From positions 1 through 42,115 of the forward strand of contig CAYSCH010000032.1 in the NCBI GenBank assembly GCA_964429355.1: 42,115 bases of DNA, given 5' to 3'. Both the position numbers and the translations under genes were made by a program. A model generated the notes under the pieces. The model saw only the letters and a program-made list of their open reading frames with translations. It was not told the origin of the DNA and made no database searches. Of this stretch, positions 15,329 to 25,033 are shown one piece after another. Origin of the DNA: JAAYAY01 sp964429355 (lineage in GTDB: Bacteria; Planctomycetota; Planctomycetia; Pirellulales; Thermoguttaceae). Every line of letters begins with the position of its first letter. The stretch's first letter is position 1.

Positions 15329-15766
15329 CGGGAATCTCTCCCAGAAATACCCCACGCATCCCGCAAGGGCGAAATACGAACCGAGGCGGCAGGAATTAGG
15401 AGTTCTCGCGTTCGTAGCGGATGGACGACATGTAAGGCGCCCGGAACGAGAGAATGGACTTGACAAGTGTAGCCTACAAAACGGCCGGCGGGAGAACTTC
15501 GGCTTCCCGGGCCGAGCGGAGACGCAGAGGAGACCGAGTGGCGAACTGCGTAACACCAGGGTTCCGGAACGAGTACCCCCGAACTAAGTGGGTCGTCGGG
15601 ACAATTCCGGAGTCAGCGATCTCCTGCAGGGGTTGTGGGTACCGAGCCTATTTTTTCTTTCGTATTGTTGCGATGGGGGCGAGTTCCCAAGGGGGCGTGG
15701 AGCCTGGATTTGCCTGCTTTGGGCTATGGGTTTACCATGGAGAATCGGTTTGACTCAGAAACAGCC
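15329..15766. other. Divergent intergenic region
   Basis: 438 bp between the GT2 gene and the glycosidase-like gene. No gene, repeat or sigma-54-like promoter is found. It should hold the promoters of both divergent units. Confidence 0.5.
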
Positions 15767-18700
15767 ATGACGCGTAGCACATGCATGCAGTTTGCACTTA
15801 TCCCCCTTCTGCTCCTTGCTGCAGCGGTCGAGACGGGGCTTGGCTACAACCCGCCCACAGACAAGACTGGGCCGCTGGCGGTGACGATCGAGGGACCCGA
15901 GAAAGTGACCGAAACCGGTGTCGCCTTGCCGGTCAAGGTGCTCCTGGCAAATTCGGGTAGTCGTGAGCTGAGTGGCTCGCTGCGGCTGGCCGTGGTCGAT
16001 CGCTGGACGGCCGTGCCGGCCGGGGCCGTGCCTTTTCAGGTGGGGGCGGGTGCGAAGCTGTCGCTCGATTTCAAAGTTACGGCTGGCGAAGGGACGTATT
16101 CGGCCCACTATCCGATCCATGCCTATGCGGAGTTTGAAGCGGACGGATCGAAACATACGGCCCATCCGATCCTGATTCTCGAAACGACGCTGCCAGCACC
16201 AGTTCGCGAGCGCGGACAGTTGAGCTTCGATCCGGTGGCGATGGCCGACAATAGCGAGCTGGCATTGTGGCGAGTGGAGACGCACCGATCGGTGGTCGCG
16301 CCCGACGGCAAGTCGCCGATCACGATGCCGGTCGGTTGGCAGGGGTCGGAAGAAGCCAGCCGCGGCAGCACCGGGATGGCAACGGAAACGCTCGGCGGGG
16401 TGAGCAAGCCGTGCATCGTCATTCATCCCCCGTATGCCCAGGGGAACGTGGGCAGCCAATGGATCGAGTACCCGGTCGCCCTGCCAGACTCGAAGCCGAC
16501 CCGTCTGGAGTTTGCCAATGCCATGACGCCCGATGGCCAGAGCGACGGGGTGACGTTCCGAGTGCGGGCCGCGGTGGTCGACGCCCCGGAGGGAACGCCG
16601 GGCGAAGTCGTCTTCGAGCGCCACACGGCCGCCAAGACCTGGACAGAAGCGACCGCCGACCTGAGCGCCTTTGCCGGCAAAACCATCCGGCTCCAACTGG
16701 AATCACATCCGGGGCCGAAGAAAAACACCGGTTGGGACCGCTCCTTGTGGGCCGAACCGCGGCTGGTCGCAGGCACCCTTCCTGCTCCCGCACCATTTCC
16801 GCCCAAAACCATCGAGGGCTCTCGTGACCTCGGAACCGTTACAACGGCCGGCAGCACGTACCAGGTCAGGGTCTGGCCGGGTACGCGAGGACTGCTCGAT
16901 GCGGCTGTGGGATTCGCCAGCGGCGAGAAACAGGTATTCCTCCGCGGGTTCCAGGTCACGGTGATGGGAGGGCGGATCGACGACAATCGCTCACCAATCC
17001 TCCTGGAAAAGACCAGCGAAGAGGCTGGCCAGACCGGCACCTGTATCCGCCATCGCTTTCGCAGTCGCATGGGAACATTCGACCTGGTTGGCCGGCTGTG
17101 GGTTGACGAGGGTGGAATGAAAGCCGCGTTCCGGCTGGAGAATGAGCCGAAGCCACAACCGTGGCAGGCGTGCTACCTGGAAGAAGTGGCCGTGGGGCCC
17201 TGGAGCCGGGCGATCGGGCAGGTCTACAGTGGTGCAGGAAACGTGATTCGCAAGCCGGAGAGTTTTGAGTTGAGTTTCGACGGGCATCGGTTGTCGACAT
17301 CATTCATCGGCATCGATTTCGAGGGAGGACCGTCGCTTCTGCAGGCATCCGACGTGCCTCCGCTGAAGCTCATGGTTGCCCCCGAGGAGAACTACTGCAC
17401 ACTCCATTCAGCCCACAATTGCACCCTGACGCTGATTCCGGCCGACAAAGCTTTCGATGCGGTGAAACACTGGCGGGCAACCAATGGGCTGAAGGCGGCT
17501 GGCGGAGTGAACAAGGCAGCCGGGCGATTCGTGTTCGACCTCTGGGGCGGACGCTACGCCGAAAGTTCCGACGGACTTCGCCGGGCATTTCGCTACGGTC
17601 TGACCGACGCGATGGTCGTCTGGCACAACTGGCAGCGTTGGGGCTACGACTACCGCCTGCCGAACATTTGCCCGCCCAATCCGCAATTGGGAACTCTGGA
17701 GGAGATGCAGGATCTGATCAAGGCTTGCACCGAAGCTGGCGTGCTGCTGGCACCGCACGACAACTACATCGATTTCTATCCTGATGCCGACGGTTTCTCC
17801 TACGAAAATGTGATCGCCTTCAGCCAGGCGGGCGAGCCCGTGAAGGCGTGGCTTAACGAAGGGCGCGGCGCGCGAAGCTACCGGTATCGGGCCGACGCGA
17901 TCGCCCCGTTCCTGAAGTCGAACGTGGCGTGGATTCGTGAAAATCTCGCTCCCACGGGCTTCTTCATCGACGTCTGGTCGAGTGCCCGGCCGTATTCCTA
18001 CTGGACAAGTAACGGCGAGTTCGTTCCGGCTACCGTCACCCGCGACAAGTGGGGCGAGCTCTTTGCCTGGATTCGCGACGAACTTGGCGACGATGCGCCG
18101 CAGATCTCCGAAAGCGGCCACGACGGGCTGATCGGCTCGCTCGACGGCGCCCAGACGAACCACCTGCGGGTTGGCGAGCCGATGCCCGGTGATCTCGGTT
18201 GGTGCGTGTGGGACTGGAAATGCGCCGACGCCGAACGGACCCCATGGTTCGACGCAGCCCATCACGACCGGTTCATTCTTCACGGGGCCGGCTACAGTTC
18301 GCGTTACTCGGGCGGGCTCGATGATCGCCTGCACGGCATCTACAGCGACGACTACATTGCCACCGAAATGCTCACCGGGCATCCGGCGATGGTTCCCCAG
18401 CCGTTTGGCCGTGACGTGGTGAGAAAGTACTGGCTGACGGCCGACCTGATGCGCGCACTGGCCCTGCAGACGATTGAAAAGGTGACCTACGCCGACGGCG
18501 ACCTGCACCGGCAGTGCGTCCAGTGGTCTGGGGGCGGCAAGGTGTGGGTGAACCGTGGAGAGAACGACTGGAACGTCCAGGGAACCACGCTACCGCAGTA
18601 CGGGTTCCTGGCGAGTGTTCCCCAGACGCCGGGCGGGACGATTTCGGCAGGGATTATTCGGCGCGACGGCGTGATTGTCGAGTTTGCCGACAGCGGCGAC

Positions 18701-19462
18701 AAGCTCTATGCGAATGGCCGGCTGCCGGCTGACCAGGCGCTCCCGGTCCGACTGAACGTCGATGGGGTCCGGACTGAGGGGGGAAGGCAATTCGAGCTGG
18801 ACCTTACATGGGTGGCTGACGCCCCGGTATCCGGGGGGTACAGGCCGTTCCTGCACTTCTGTGACAAGACGGGCGAAATCTTGTTTCAGGCCAGCCACCG
18901 GTCCGATCCGTTCCAACAGGAAGTGGCGGGCCGGTTCTCTGTCAAGGCGACCGGTTCGATCCCAGCGACGATCAAGCCGGGTGAGGAAGTGGAACTGGTC
19001 TACGGGATCTACAGTCCGGAGAGCGGTCGGAGATTGCGGCTTGTCGGGCCCGATCTCGGCGATCAGCGGATCCGTGCTGGGTGGCTGGTCGTGCAGGGCG
19101 AGGGGAGCGAGGTCTCGGGCGTGAGTTGGAAGCCCCACGTGGCGGAACCCGATCGCTACCTTGCGAGATGGAACGCCAATGGCGCGCAGGTCGATTTCGG
19201 CGCCGTCAAGACGGCAGGTGGCTGCCGGCTCCACGTGGACGGTGAGAATCTGGTCCTGACACCGCTGCCTGGGGAGCGGGTGCCGATCTTCACCGTGGAA
19301 ATTGTTTGGGGCAAGCTGGCTTGGAAACTTCCCATGCCGACCCGAGTCGAATCGATTGGCGAAGATGGCAAGGTGATATCGGCGAAAGCGGTCTCGGCAG
19401 CCGATGGGATCGTGAAGGTCGAGTGCCGGCCGGGCGTGTTTGCCTACCGCGTGAGCCGGTAG
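15767..19462 (+). CDS. Large secreted glycosidase-like protein (TIM-barrel, GH101/DUF5696-like)
   Basis: 1231 residues. Signal peptide 'MQFALIPLLLLAAAVETGLG' lies near the start; ATGs at 15737, 15767 and 15785 are all possible and none has a strong ribosome site. An Ig-like domain (about 30-140) and a carbohydrate-binding-like beta-sandwich (about 180-340) precede a central TIM-barrel-like region (about 585-900). That region has 'DLWGGRYAESSDGLRRAFRY', 'GVLLAPHDNYIDFYPD', 'TGFFIDVWSSARPYSYW' (Asp about 731, candidate nucleophile) and 'QISESGHDGLIGSLDGAQTN' (Glu about 781, candidate acid/base). The C-terminus is beta-rich. The pattern suggests an alpha-N-acetylgalactosaminidase-like hydrolase of host or algal glycans, but the family call is tentative. 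Its last 81 nt are duplicated at the end of the next gene. Confidence 0.65.
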   Translation: MTRSTCMQFALIPLLLLAAAVETGLGYNPPTDKTGPLAVTIEGPEKVTETGVALPVKVLLANSGSRELSGSLRLAVVDRWTAVPAGAVPFQVGAGAKLSLDFKVTAGEGTYSAHYPIHAYAEFEADGSKHTAHPILILETTLPAPVRERGQLSFDPVAMADNSELALWRVETHRSVVAPDGKSPITMPVGWQGSEEASRGSTGMATETLGGVSKPCIVIHPPYAQGNVGSQWIEYPVALPDSKPTRLEFANAMTPDGQSDGVTFRVRAAVVDAPEGTPGEVVFERHTAAKTWTEATADLSAFAGKTIRLQLESHPGPKKNTGWDRSLWAEPRLVAGTLPAPAPFPPKTIEGSRDLGTVTTAGSTYQVRVWPGTRGLLDAAVGFASGEKQVFLRGFQVTVMGGRIDDNRSPILLEKTSEEAGQTGTCIRHRFRSRMGTFDLVGRLWVDEGGMKAAFRLENEPKPQPWQACYLEEVAVGPWSRAIGQVYSGAGNVIRKPESFELSFDGHRLSTSFIGIDFEGGPSLLQASDVPPLKLMVAPEENYCTLHSAHNCTLTLIPADKAFDAVKHWRATNGLKAAGGVNKAAGRFVFDLWGGRYAESSDGLRRAFRYGLTDAMVVWHNWQRWGYDYRLPNICPPNPQLGTLEEMQDLIKACTEAGVLLAPHDNYIDFYPDADGFSYENVIAFSQAGEPVKAWLNEGRGARSYRYRADAIAPFLKSNVAWIRENLAPTGFFIDVWSSARPYSYWTSNGEFVPATVTRDKWGELFAWIRDELGDDAPQISESGHDGLIGSLDGAQTNHLRVGEPMPGDLGWCVWDWKCADAERTPWFDAAHHDRFILHGAGYSSRYSGGLDDRLHGIYSDDYIATEMLTGHPAMVPQPFGRDVVRKYWLTADLMRALALQTIEKVTYADGDLHRQCVQWSGGGKVWVNRGENDWNVQGTTLPQYGFLASVPQTPGGTISAGIIRRDGVIVEFADSGDKLYANGRLPADQALPVRLNVDGVRTEGGRQFELDLTWVADAPVSGGYRPFLHFCDKTGEILFQASHRSDPFQQEVAGRFSVKATGSIPATIKPGEEVELVYGIYSPESGRRLRLVGPDLGDQRIRAGWLVVQGEGSEVSGVSWKPHVAEPDRYLARWNANGAQVDFGAVKTAGGCRLHVDGENLVLTPLPGERVPIFTVEIVWGKLAWKLPMPTRVESIGEDGKVISAKAVSAADGIVKVECRPGVFAYRVSR
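19361..19441 (+). repeat. Duplicated 3'-end segment, copy A (glycosidase gene)
   Basis: 81 nt that align with 21279-21358 at 68 identical positions (84%) with one single-base gap. Here they encode the in-frame C-terminus 'EDGKVISAKAVSAADGIVKV' and ECRPGVF. Confidence 0.8.
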
Positions 19463-19592
19463 TGAGATCTTATTCGTTCGTTGTCGGTGTGGAGGCCCGG
19501 GATGGTACCTTTCTACCGGAGCTTCGAAGCCCGGCGTCAGCGGTCGCTGAATGCGGCAACTCGTTACTGTTTCGCGTTTGTTGGAGGCCCTT

Positions 19593-21332
19593 ATGTCGCT
19601 GGTTTCGGTGCGTCGAGGCGCATCCTGTCTGCTGTTCCTGATGGTGCTCGTGACGGCCAGCGCCTGCCGAAAGCATGAACCGGCGCCCCCGCCCCCGACG
19701 GCGGCCGCCGGGCCCGTCACGCTCCGCGACATGACTGCCGAGACGGGCGTGCACTTCGTCCACGACGACGGCAGCGGCGGCCGGCGCTACATCGTGGAAC
19801 CGATGAGTGCAGGGTTGGCCACGTTCGACTACGACGGAGACGGATGGATCGACATCTACTTCCTGAACGGCAAACCGCTGAAAGGATCCAAGCGATCCAA
19901 GCCGCCCCGAAACGCGCTCTACCGCAATCTGGGTGGATTTCGCTTCGAGGACGTAACGGACAAAGCCGGCGTCGGTGATATGGGATTCGGCCTGGGAGTG
20001 ACCGCAGCCGACTACGACAACGACGGGGATCAGGATCTCTACCTCAACAATTTCGGACCGAACGTTCTTTACAAGAACAACGGGGACGGCACCTTCACCG
20101 ACGCCACCGATCAGGCGGGCGTCGGCAACGGCGACCTGGTTGGAGCCGGCACCTGTTTCCTCGACATCGAGAAGGATGGCGACCTCGACCTGTATGCGGG
20201 CAACTACCTCAAGTTCGATTACGCTGAACACGTACAGCGGTATGTCGACGGTATCCCCTCCTACCCCTCGCCGCGGGATTTCCAGCCGGTTCCCGATACG
20301 CTCTTTCGCAACAATGGCGACGGAACCTTTACCGACATCAGCCAGGCTTCCGGCGTCGGCCTGGTGGCAGGTACATCGATGGGAATGGTCTCCACCGACG
20401 TCGATAACGACGGCGATGCAGACGTTTTCGTACTCAACGACGTGGCCGCGAACTTCTGTTTTCTGAACGACGGGAAAGGCATTTTTGAGGAAGTGGGTCT
20501 GCTGGTCGGCTTGGCCTACGACGCCTATGGCGACGAAAACGCCAGCATGGGTGTAGACTGCGGCGATTACGACAACGACGGCTGGTTCGACTTCTTTATG
20601 ACTTCCTATCAGGGCGAGATGCCTGTCTTCTACCACAACCTGGGGAACGGACGTTTTGAAGATGCCACCCACGCAACCCAGGCAGGCGTCACGGCCTACC
20701 CCTACGTCAACTGGGGAACCGGGCTCGTCGATTTCGACAACGACGGCGATCTCGACATCTTCATCGCCAACGGGCACACGGAAGACAACGCCGAACTGTT
20801 CGATTCCAGCTCTCACTACCGGGCCCCGAACCAGTTGATTCTGAATCTGGGCAACGGCCAATTCGTCGACGTCTCGGATCAGTGCGGCGACGGCCTCCGT
20901 CCGGTCGAGGCAAGCCGGGGCACGGCCTTCGACGATCTCGACAACGACGGCTGGATCGACGTGGTCATTCTCAATTCCCGGCGACCGCCCACGATCCTTC
21001 GAAACGATACCCACAACGGCAATCACTGGCTCCAGATCCGACTGATCGGTGTGCGGTCAAACCGCGACGGCGTGGGGGCCCGCGTCACCCTTGTTGCCGG
21101 CGATCTCAGGCGAGTCGATGAAGTTCACAGCGGACGCTCCTACCAGAGTCACTATGGTTCGCGACTGCACTTCGGACTTGGGGCTCGCACCCGGGTCGAT
21201 CGGATTGAGATTCGCTGGCCTAGCGCCACGGTCGACGTGATCGAAGGCGTTGGCGCGGATCAGTTGCTGACGGTTCGCGAAGGCGGCAAGGTGACTTCGG
21301 CGGAAACGGTTTCAGCAACCGACGGGTCGTGA
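19593..21332 (+). CDS. CRTAC1 family lipoprotein (FG-GAP/VCBS repeats plus ASPIC/UnbV)
   Basis: 579 residues. Type II signal peptide with lipobox TASAC (Cys about 25), then a Pro-rich linker. Six or more VCBS/FG-GAP beta-propeller repeats follow, each with a calcium-type D-x-D-x-DG loop ('FDYDGDGWIDIYFLNGKP', 'DYDNDGDQDLYLNNFGP', 'DVDNDGDADVFVLNDV', 'DFDNDGDLDIFIANGH'). An ASPIC/UnbV domain ends it ('GVRSNRDGVGARVTLVAGDL' to 'RIEIRWPSATVDVIEGV'). Such proteins are abundant in planctomycetes as surface proteins of unknown ligand. GGAGG lies 6 bp before the ATG at 19593. The last 16 residues ('GGKVTSAETVSATDGS') come from a decayed copy of the glycosidase gene's 3' end. Confidence 0.88.
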   Translation: MSLVSVRRGASCLLFLMVLVTASACRKHEPAPPPPTAAAGPVTLRDMTAETGVHFVHDDGSGGRRYIVEPMSAGLATFDYDGDGWIDIYFLNGKPLKGSKRSKPPRNALYRNLGGFRFEDVTDKAGVGDMGFGLGVTAADYDNDGDQDLYLNNFGPNVLYKNNGDGTFTDATDQAGVGNGDLVGAGTCFLDIEKDGDLDLYAGNYLKFDYAEHVQRYVDGIPSYPSPRDFQPVPDTLFRNNGDGTFTDISQASGVGLVAGTSMGMVSTDVDNDGDADVFVLNDVAANFCFLNDGKGIFEEVGLLVGLAYDAYGDENASMGVDCGDYDNDGWFDFFMTSYQGEMPVFYHNLGNGRFEDATHATQAGVTAYPYVNWGTGLVDFDNDGDLDIFIANGHTEDNAELFDSSSHYRAPNQLILNLGNGQFVDVSDQCGDGLRPVEASRGTAFDDLDNDGWIDVVILNSRRPPTILRNDTHNGNHWLQIRLIGVRSNRDGVGARVTLVAGDLRRVDEVHSGRSYQSHYGSRLHFGLGARTRVDRIEIRWPSATVDVIEGVGADQLLTVREGGKVTSAETVSATDGS

Positions 21333-21358
21333 AGGTCGAGTGTCCGCCGGGCGTGTTT
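21279..21358 (+). repeat. Duplicated 3'-end segment, copy B (CRTAC1 gene)
   Basis: 80 nt matching 19361-19441. A single missing base after the GGG codon shifts the frame and creates the TGA that ends the CRTAC1 gene; the similarity continues 26 bp past that stop. Confidence 0.8.
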
Positions 21359-21452
21359 ACCGCCGGCTGAGTCGACAGCAGTGATGCTTCGGCAGAGAGT
21401 GCCCTACGGCCTGACGGGCGACGCCGACAGCTTGGCGGCTTGCTGTTCTGCA

Positions 21453-23777
21453 TCAACGCCGCTTCTTGCCGCGCACGCCCTTCTCGCCTGCTCGTTTCTT
21501 GCCAGTCTTGCGACGGGCTGCCGTTTCCCTCTGTGGGCTTTTGCCTTTTCCGGACGCTCTCCCGCCGGAGGCCGAACGCTTTGGGGATCTGGCCGGGCGG
21601 CTGACGACACGAAAATCGAGTTGGCGGCGGTCGATGTCGACCCGGGCCACGGCTACCCGGAGGACGTCGCCAAGGCGGTAGGTATTGCCGGAACGGAACC
21701 CGGAAAGCGTGCGGGACGCCCGATCGTAATGATATTGGTCGTCCGCCAGCGAGTCGATGTGGACGAACCCTTCGGCAGGCAGCTGGAGGCCCTGGGCGAA
21801 GAGGCCGAAAGTCTCGACACCAGTGACTACGGCGTCCATTTCTTCCCCCACGCGATTCTCCAGATAGGTGAGCAGCTTTACCTTGATCAGTTCCCGTTCG
21901 GCCTCCTCCGCCCGCTGCTCGCACTGGGAACAGTGCTCGCCCAGAACGAGAAGAGCATCAAAATCGGCCAAGGGGGGTACGCCGCGGATGACCGCATCGA
22001 GAAGCCGGTGAACGGTCAGGTCCGGATAACGGCGGATGGGGGAAGTGAAATGGCAGTAACAGTCGCTCGCCAACGCGTAGTGGCCCAGCGGTTCCGGGCT
22101 GTAGACCGCCCGTTGCATGGAACGCAGCAAAGCATAATGGACGGCCTGCTCCTGGGGCTGGCCGACTACCTTCTCGAGCAGGGATTGGATCTCGAAACGG
22201 CTCTCGAGACTACCGGTCTCGAAACCGATCTCGTTGACGAATTCCGTGAGGGCCTTCAATTTGCGGGGAACCGGGGACTCGTGGATTCGCCGCAGGAAGG
22301 GAATCTCCCGGGCGGCCAGCAATTCGGCGACGGCCTCGTTGGCCGCCAGCATGAATTCCTCGATGATCTGGTGGCTTTCCGTATTTACCACTGCGTGAGC
22401 ACCGATCACCTTGCCGTGCTTGTCGAGGTCGACCTTGAGATCGGGCATGTCCATGGCCAGGGCGCCATGCTCGAACCGCCGCTTGCGGAGAATCATGGCC
22501 AGTTCGTGCATGTTTTCCAGCAGAGCGTGGACCTGTTTGCCGAGCTTGCGAAGCCAAGCATGGGGGTCCGCAAGGTACTCGTCGACTTGCTCGTACGTGA
22601 GCCGTTTGCTGCTCTTGATGGCCGCCCGATGGGCCTCGACGCCGGTTCGCACGCCATCGGCGGTGAACTCGATGTAAACCGTCTTGGTGAAACGGACCTT
22701 GCCCGGCTGCAGGCTCGCCAGACCGTTGGAAATCAGTTCGGGCAGCATGGGGATGACCCGATCGGGCAGATAGACGCTGGTGGCCCTTGCCTGGGCCTCA
22801 CGATCAAGGGGCGTGCGGGGCTGCACAAAGTGAGAAACGTCGGCGATATGCACGCCCAGACGCCAGTGTCCATTTTCGAGCCGCTCCAGAGAGATGGCGT
22901 CGTCAAAATCGCGGGCATCGACCGGGTCGATAGTCACGACGGTTTCGCCTGTGGCGTCGTGGCGGCCGTCGAGTTCCCCCTCGTTGAAGGCGGCAACCTG
23001 GTCGCGGGCTTCCTGGAGAGCGTCTTCGGCAAACTCGCCTGGCAGGCCGAACTCATGGATGATGGCCAGAGTATCAACACCCGGCTTGCCTCGGGGCCCG
23101 AGGACCTGGGTAATGACACCTTCGCCGGCGTGAACGGGAGACGGGAATCGAATCATCTCGACGACGACCTTGTCGTCCGGCACAACGCCGGCGGCGCCGG
23201 GATCGCCCACAAGGATCGGTCGGGTGAACAGGGACCCGTCGATCTGGACCAGCCCGTATCCGCCGTGCTCGAAATACGTGCCGACGAACTGGTTCGTCTG
23301 ACGTTCAATCACCTCGACAATCTCGCCTCTGGGGCCGGGGTGCTTTCTGCCCGGTGGAAGGAGCTGCACGGCCACGGTATCGCCGTTGGCGGCGTCCTTG
23401 GTTCGCCTGGCGGGGATGTAGATGTCGGCCTCCCGGTTGTCTTCGCCACGGGCGGCGCCGGTGGGACGTACGAAGCCGTAGCCTGATTCGTTGCGCCGAA
23501 AGGTGCCGACAACACGCTTGGCGTGTGTTTCGGAGGCCGGTTTGCCCACGCGGCCCTGCCCACCGCCGGGCTGCGGAGTCTCGACGGGCTGAATCAGGTG
23601 TCCTGCCCCGTAGCGAATCTGGCCCGTGGCAATCAGCCTCTTGACCACCTTCTTCACGGCCGCCACTTCCGATTTGGGCAAACCCAACCGCTGAGCAATC
23701 ACCCGGGGTTTCACCGGACGATACGTGGGACGGCGGACGAGTTCCAGGATCGCCTCGGTCACTTCGGTCGGTGTCAT
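21453..23777 (-). CDS. rnr: Ribonuclease R
   Basis: 774 residues, typical length. N-terminal winged helix (about 1-65), cold-shock/OB domains (about 85-250), then the RNB catalytic domain starting 'VVTIDPVDARDFDDAISLER' with the Asp cluster that binds Mg2+, and 'GVHIADVSHFVQPRTPLDRE'. The substrate-channel motifs 'PDRVIPMLPELISNGLASLQ' and 'YCHFTSPIRRYPDLTVHRLL' are present, followed by an S1 domain (about 640-720) and a basic Lys/Arg-rich tail. It is a processive 3'-5' exoribonuclease that degrades structured RNA. A second 3'-5' exonuclease-type gene lies 278 bp upstream on the same strand. Confidence 0.95.
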   Translation of the reverse strand: MTPTEVTEAILELVRRPTYRPVKPRVIAQRLGLPKSEVAAVKKVVKRLIATGQIRYGAGHLIQPVETPQPGGGQGRVGKPASETHAKRVVGTFRRNESGYGFVRPTGAARGEDNREADIYIPARRTKDAANGDTVAVQLLPPGRKHPGPRGEIVEVIERQTNQFVGTYFEHGGYGLVQIDGSLFTRPILVGDPGAAGVVPDDKVVVEMIRFPSPVHAGEGVITQVLGPRGKPGVDTLAIIHEFGLPGEFAEDALQEARDQVAAFNEGELDGRHDATGETVVTIDPVDARDFDDAISLERLENGHWRLGVHIADVSHFVQPRTPLDREAQARATSVYLPDRVIPMLPELISNGLASLQPGKVRFTKTVYIEFTADGVRTGVEAHRAAIKSSKRLTYEQVDEYLADPHAWLRKLGKQVHALLENMHELAMILRKRRFEHGALAMDMPDLKVDLDKHGKVIGAHAVVNTESHQIIEEFMLAANEAVAELLAAREIPFLRRIHESPVPRKLKALTEFVNEIGFETGSLESRFEIQSLLEKVVGQPQEQAVHYALLRSMQRAVYSPEPLGHYALASDCYCHFTSPIRRYPDLTVHRLLDAVIRGVPPLADFDALLVLGEHCSQCEQRAEEAERELIKVKLLTYLENRVGEEMDAVVTGVETFGLFAQGLQLPAEGFVHIDSLADDQYHYDRASRTLSGFRSGNTYRLGDVLRVAVARVDIDRRQLDFRVVSRPARSPKRSASGGRASGKGKSPQRETAARRKTGKKRAGEKGVRGKKRR

Positions 23778-24055
23778 CGGTTCCCCAGTCAGAGAAAGTG
23801 GTCGTCATGCGGTCGCCCGTCCCAGTGAAACCGAGCCGGGGACGGCGAAAAACAGCATGGTGCGGCTCGACGCACCAATACCTTTAAGGTGAGGCAAGAA
23901 CCATCCTGCGCCACGAACCTCAAAGATCGTGAAATTCTTCCCAAAGACTCGCAACCAACGGGAGCAGGCCCTTTCAACTCGAGCGGTAACTCGCTTTGGC
24001 TCACCGGCCCCTGCGTGACAACGGGCGCTCTCGACTCATTCGCGGTGCGCACCGG

Positions 24056-25033
24056 TCAGGTCTCGTTGGAACCGTACCCTTTGAAGAGCTTGCGGCCCAT
24101 ATTCTGATTATATAGGGTCCAGGGACTGTCGACGTTGGGATCGTCGCGCAACTGCTGTTGGAAGGAAAAGACCTTGGCGTCGAGGTTGTCGAGGTAATAA
24201 AGGGCCAGGGCCTCGAGGGTCATGGGGAGCTTGGGGCTGCCGTACTCGTATTGGCCGTGGTGCGACACGATCATGTGTTTCAGCCGCAGGACCTTTTCCC
24301 GGTCGATCGGCTCTCCCGAGAGTTTCTCGGCCTCGCGGACCTTCGCTTCGAGCATACTGACGGCCATGACGAGGTGCCCCACCAGTTGCCCTTCATCGCT
24401 GTAGGCCATATCGCGATCGTAAACGAGTTCGTCGATCTTGGCCATGTCGTGGAGGAAGGCGCCCATGATGAGCAGGTTGGCGTCGATCTGCGGGTAACAG
24501 GGGGCCACTCGGGAGGCGGCCTCCATCAGGGTGACGACGTGTTCCAGCAGGCCGCCCTGGTAAGCGTGGTGGAGCTTGATGCCGGCGGGCGTCCGGCAAA
24601 ACTTGTGCATGAACTGCTCGTCCATCAGAAAGCACTCGGCCAGCGTCACCAGTTCGGGATCCGTCAGCCCGCGAAGAACCGAAACCAGCTTGCCCCGAAG
24701 GCGGTCGATGTCGGCGGGAGTCAGCGCGAGGAACTCCTCTTCGTTGACCTCGCCCGGTTCCAGGGGGGTCACGTGGGTGGCGATCAACTGCATGGCGCCC
24801 TGGAAGAGCTGGGTTGTGCCGGCCACGCGGATGTAATCGCCGTTTTCGAAAGTGCGATACACGTCCTCCGTCGCATTCCACATCCGCGTGGGGATCGCGC
24901 CCGTTCGATCCGATAGCTCCATCTGCAGGTAAAGATTGCCATTTCGATTGGGCCGCAACTGCTTGCCGGTCACTCGGAAAACCTCGTTAACCGGTTCCTG
25001 TTCCCGAAGATCGCAGACGTACCGACGCGCCAT
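24056..25033 (-). CDS. YhaM-like 3'-5' exoribonuclease (OB-fold plus HD domain)
   Basis: 325 residues. The N-terminal OB-fold (about 10-90: 'VFRVTGKQLRPNRNGNLYLQ', 'MELSDRTGAIPTRMWNA') is followed by an HD phosphohydrolase domain with 'HHAYQGGLLEHVVTLMEAAS' (first His), 'MGAFLHDMAKIDEL' (the HD pair) and 'LRLKHMIVSHHGQYEYGSPK'. This is the YhaM/CbfI layout: metal-dependent 3'-5' exonuclease acting on RNA or single-stranded DNA. The ATG at 25033 is chosen; the frame runs 52 codons further, but that part is Ser/Arg-rich, and GGAG lies 9-12 bp upstream of 25033. With rnr next to it, it may form an RNA-decay unit. Confidence 0.88.
   Translation of the reverse strand: MARRYVCDLREQEPVNEVFRVTGKQLRPNRNGNLYLQMELSDRTGAIPTRMWNATEDVYRTFENGDYIRVAGTTQLFQGAMQLIATHVTPLEPGEVNEEEFLALTPADIDRLRGKLVSVLRGLTDPELVTLAECFLMDEQFMHKFCRTPAGIKLHHAYQGGLLEHVVTLMEAASRVAPCYPQIDANLLIMGAFLHDMAKIDELVYDRDMAYSDEGQLVGHLVMAVSMLEAKVREAEKLSGEPIDREKVLRLKHMIVSHHGQYEYGSPKLPMTLEALALYYLDNLDAKVFSFQQQLRDDPNVDSPWTLYNQNMGRKLFKGYGSNET

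Noticed and set aside
19470..21026. 518-codon open frame antisense to the CRTAC1 gene
   Set aside because: Val/Ile/Glu-rich complement of the repeated calcium-loop codons, not a gene.
21381..23486. 701-codon open frame antisense to ribonuclease R
   Set aside because: Complete overlap with rnr, whose catalytic motifs are clear; the long frame is a codon-bias shadow of a GC-rich gene.
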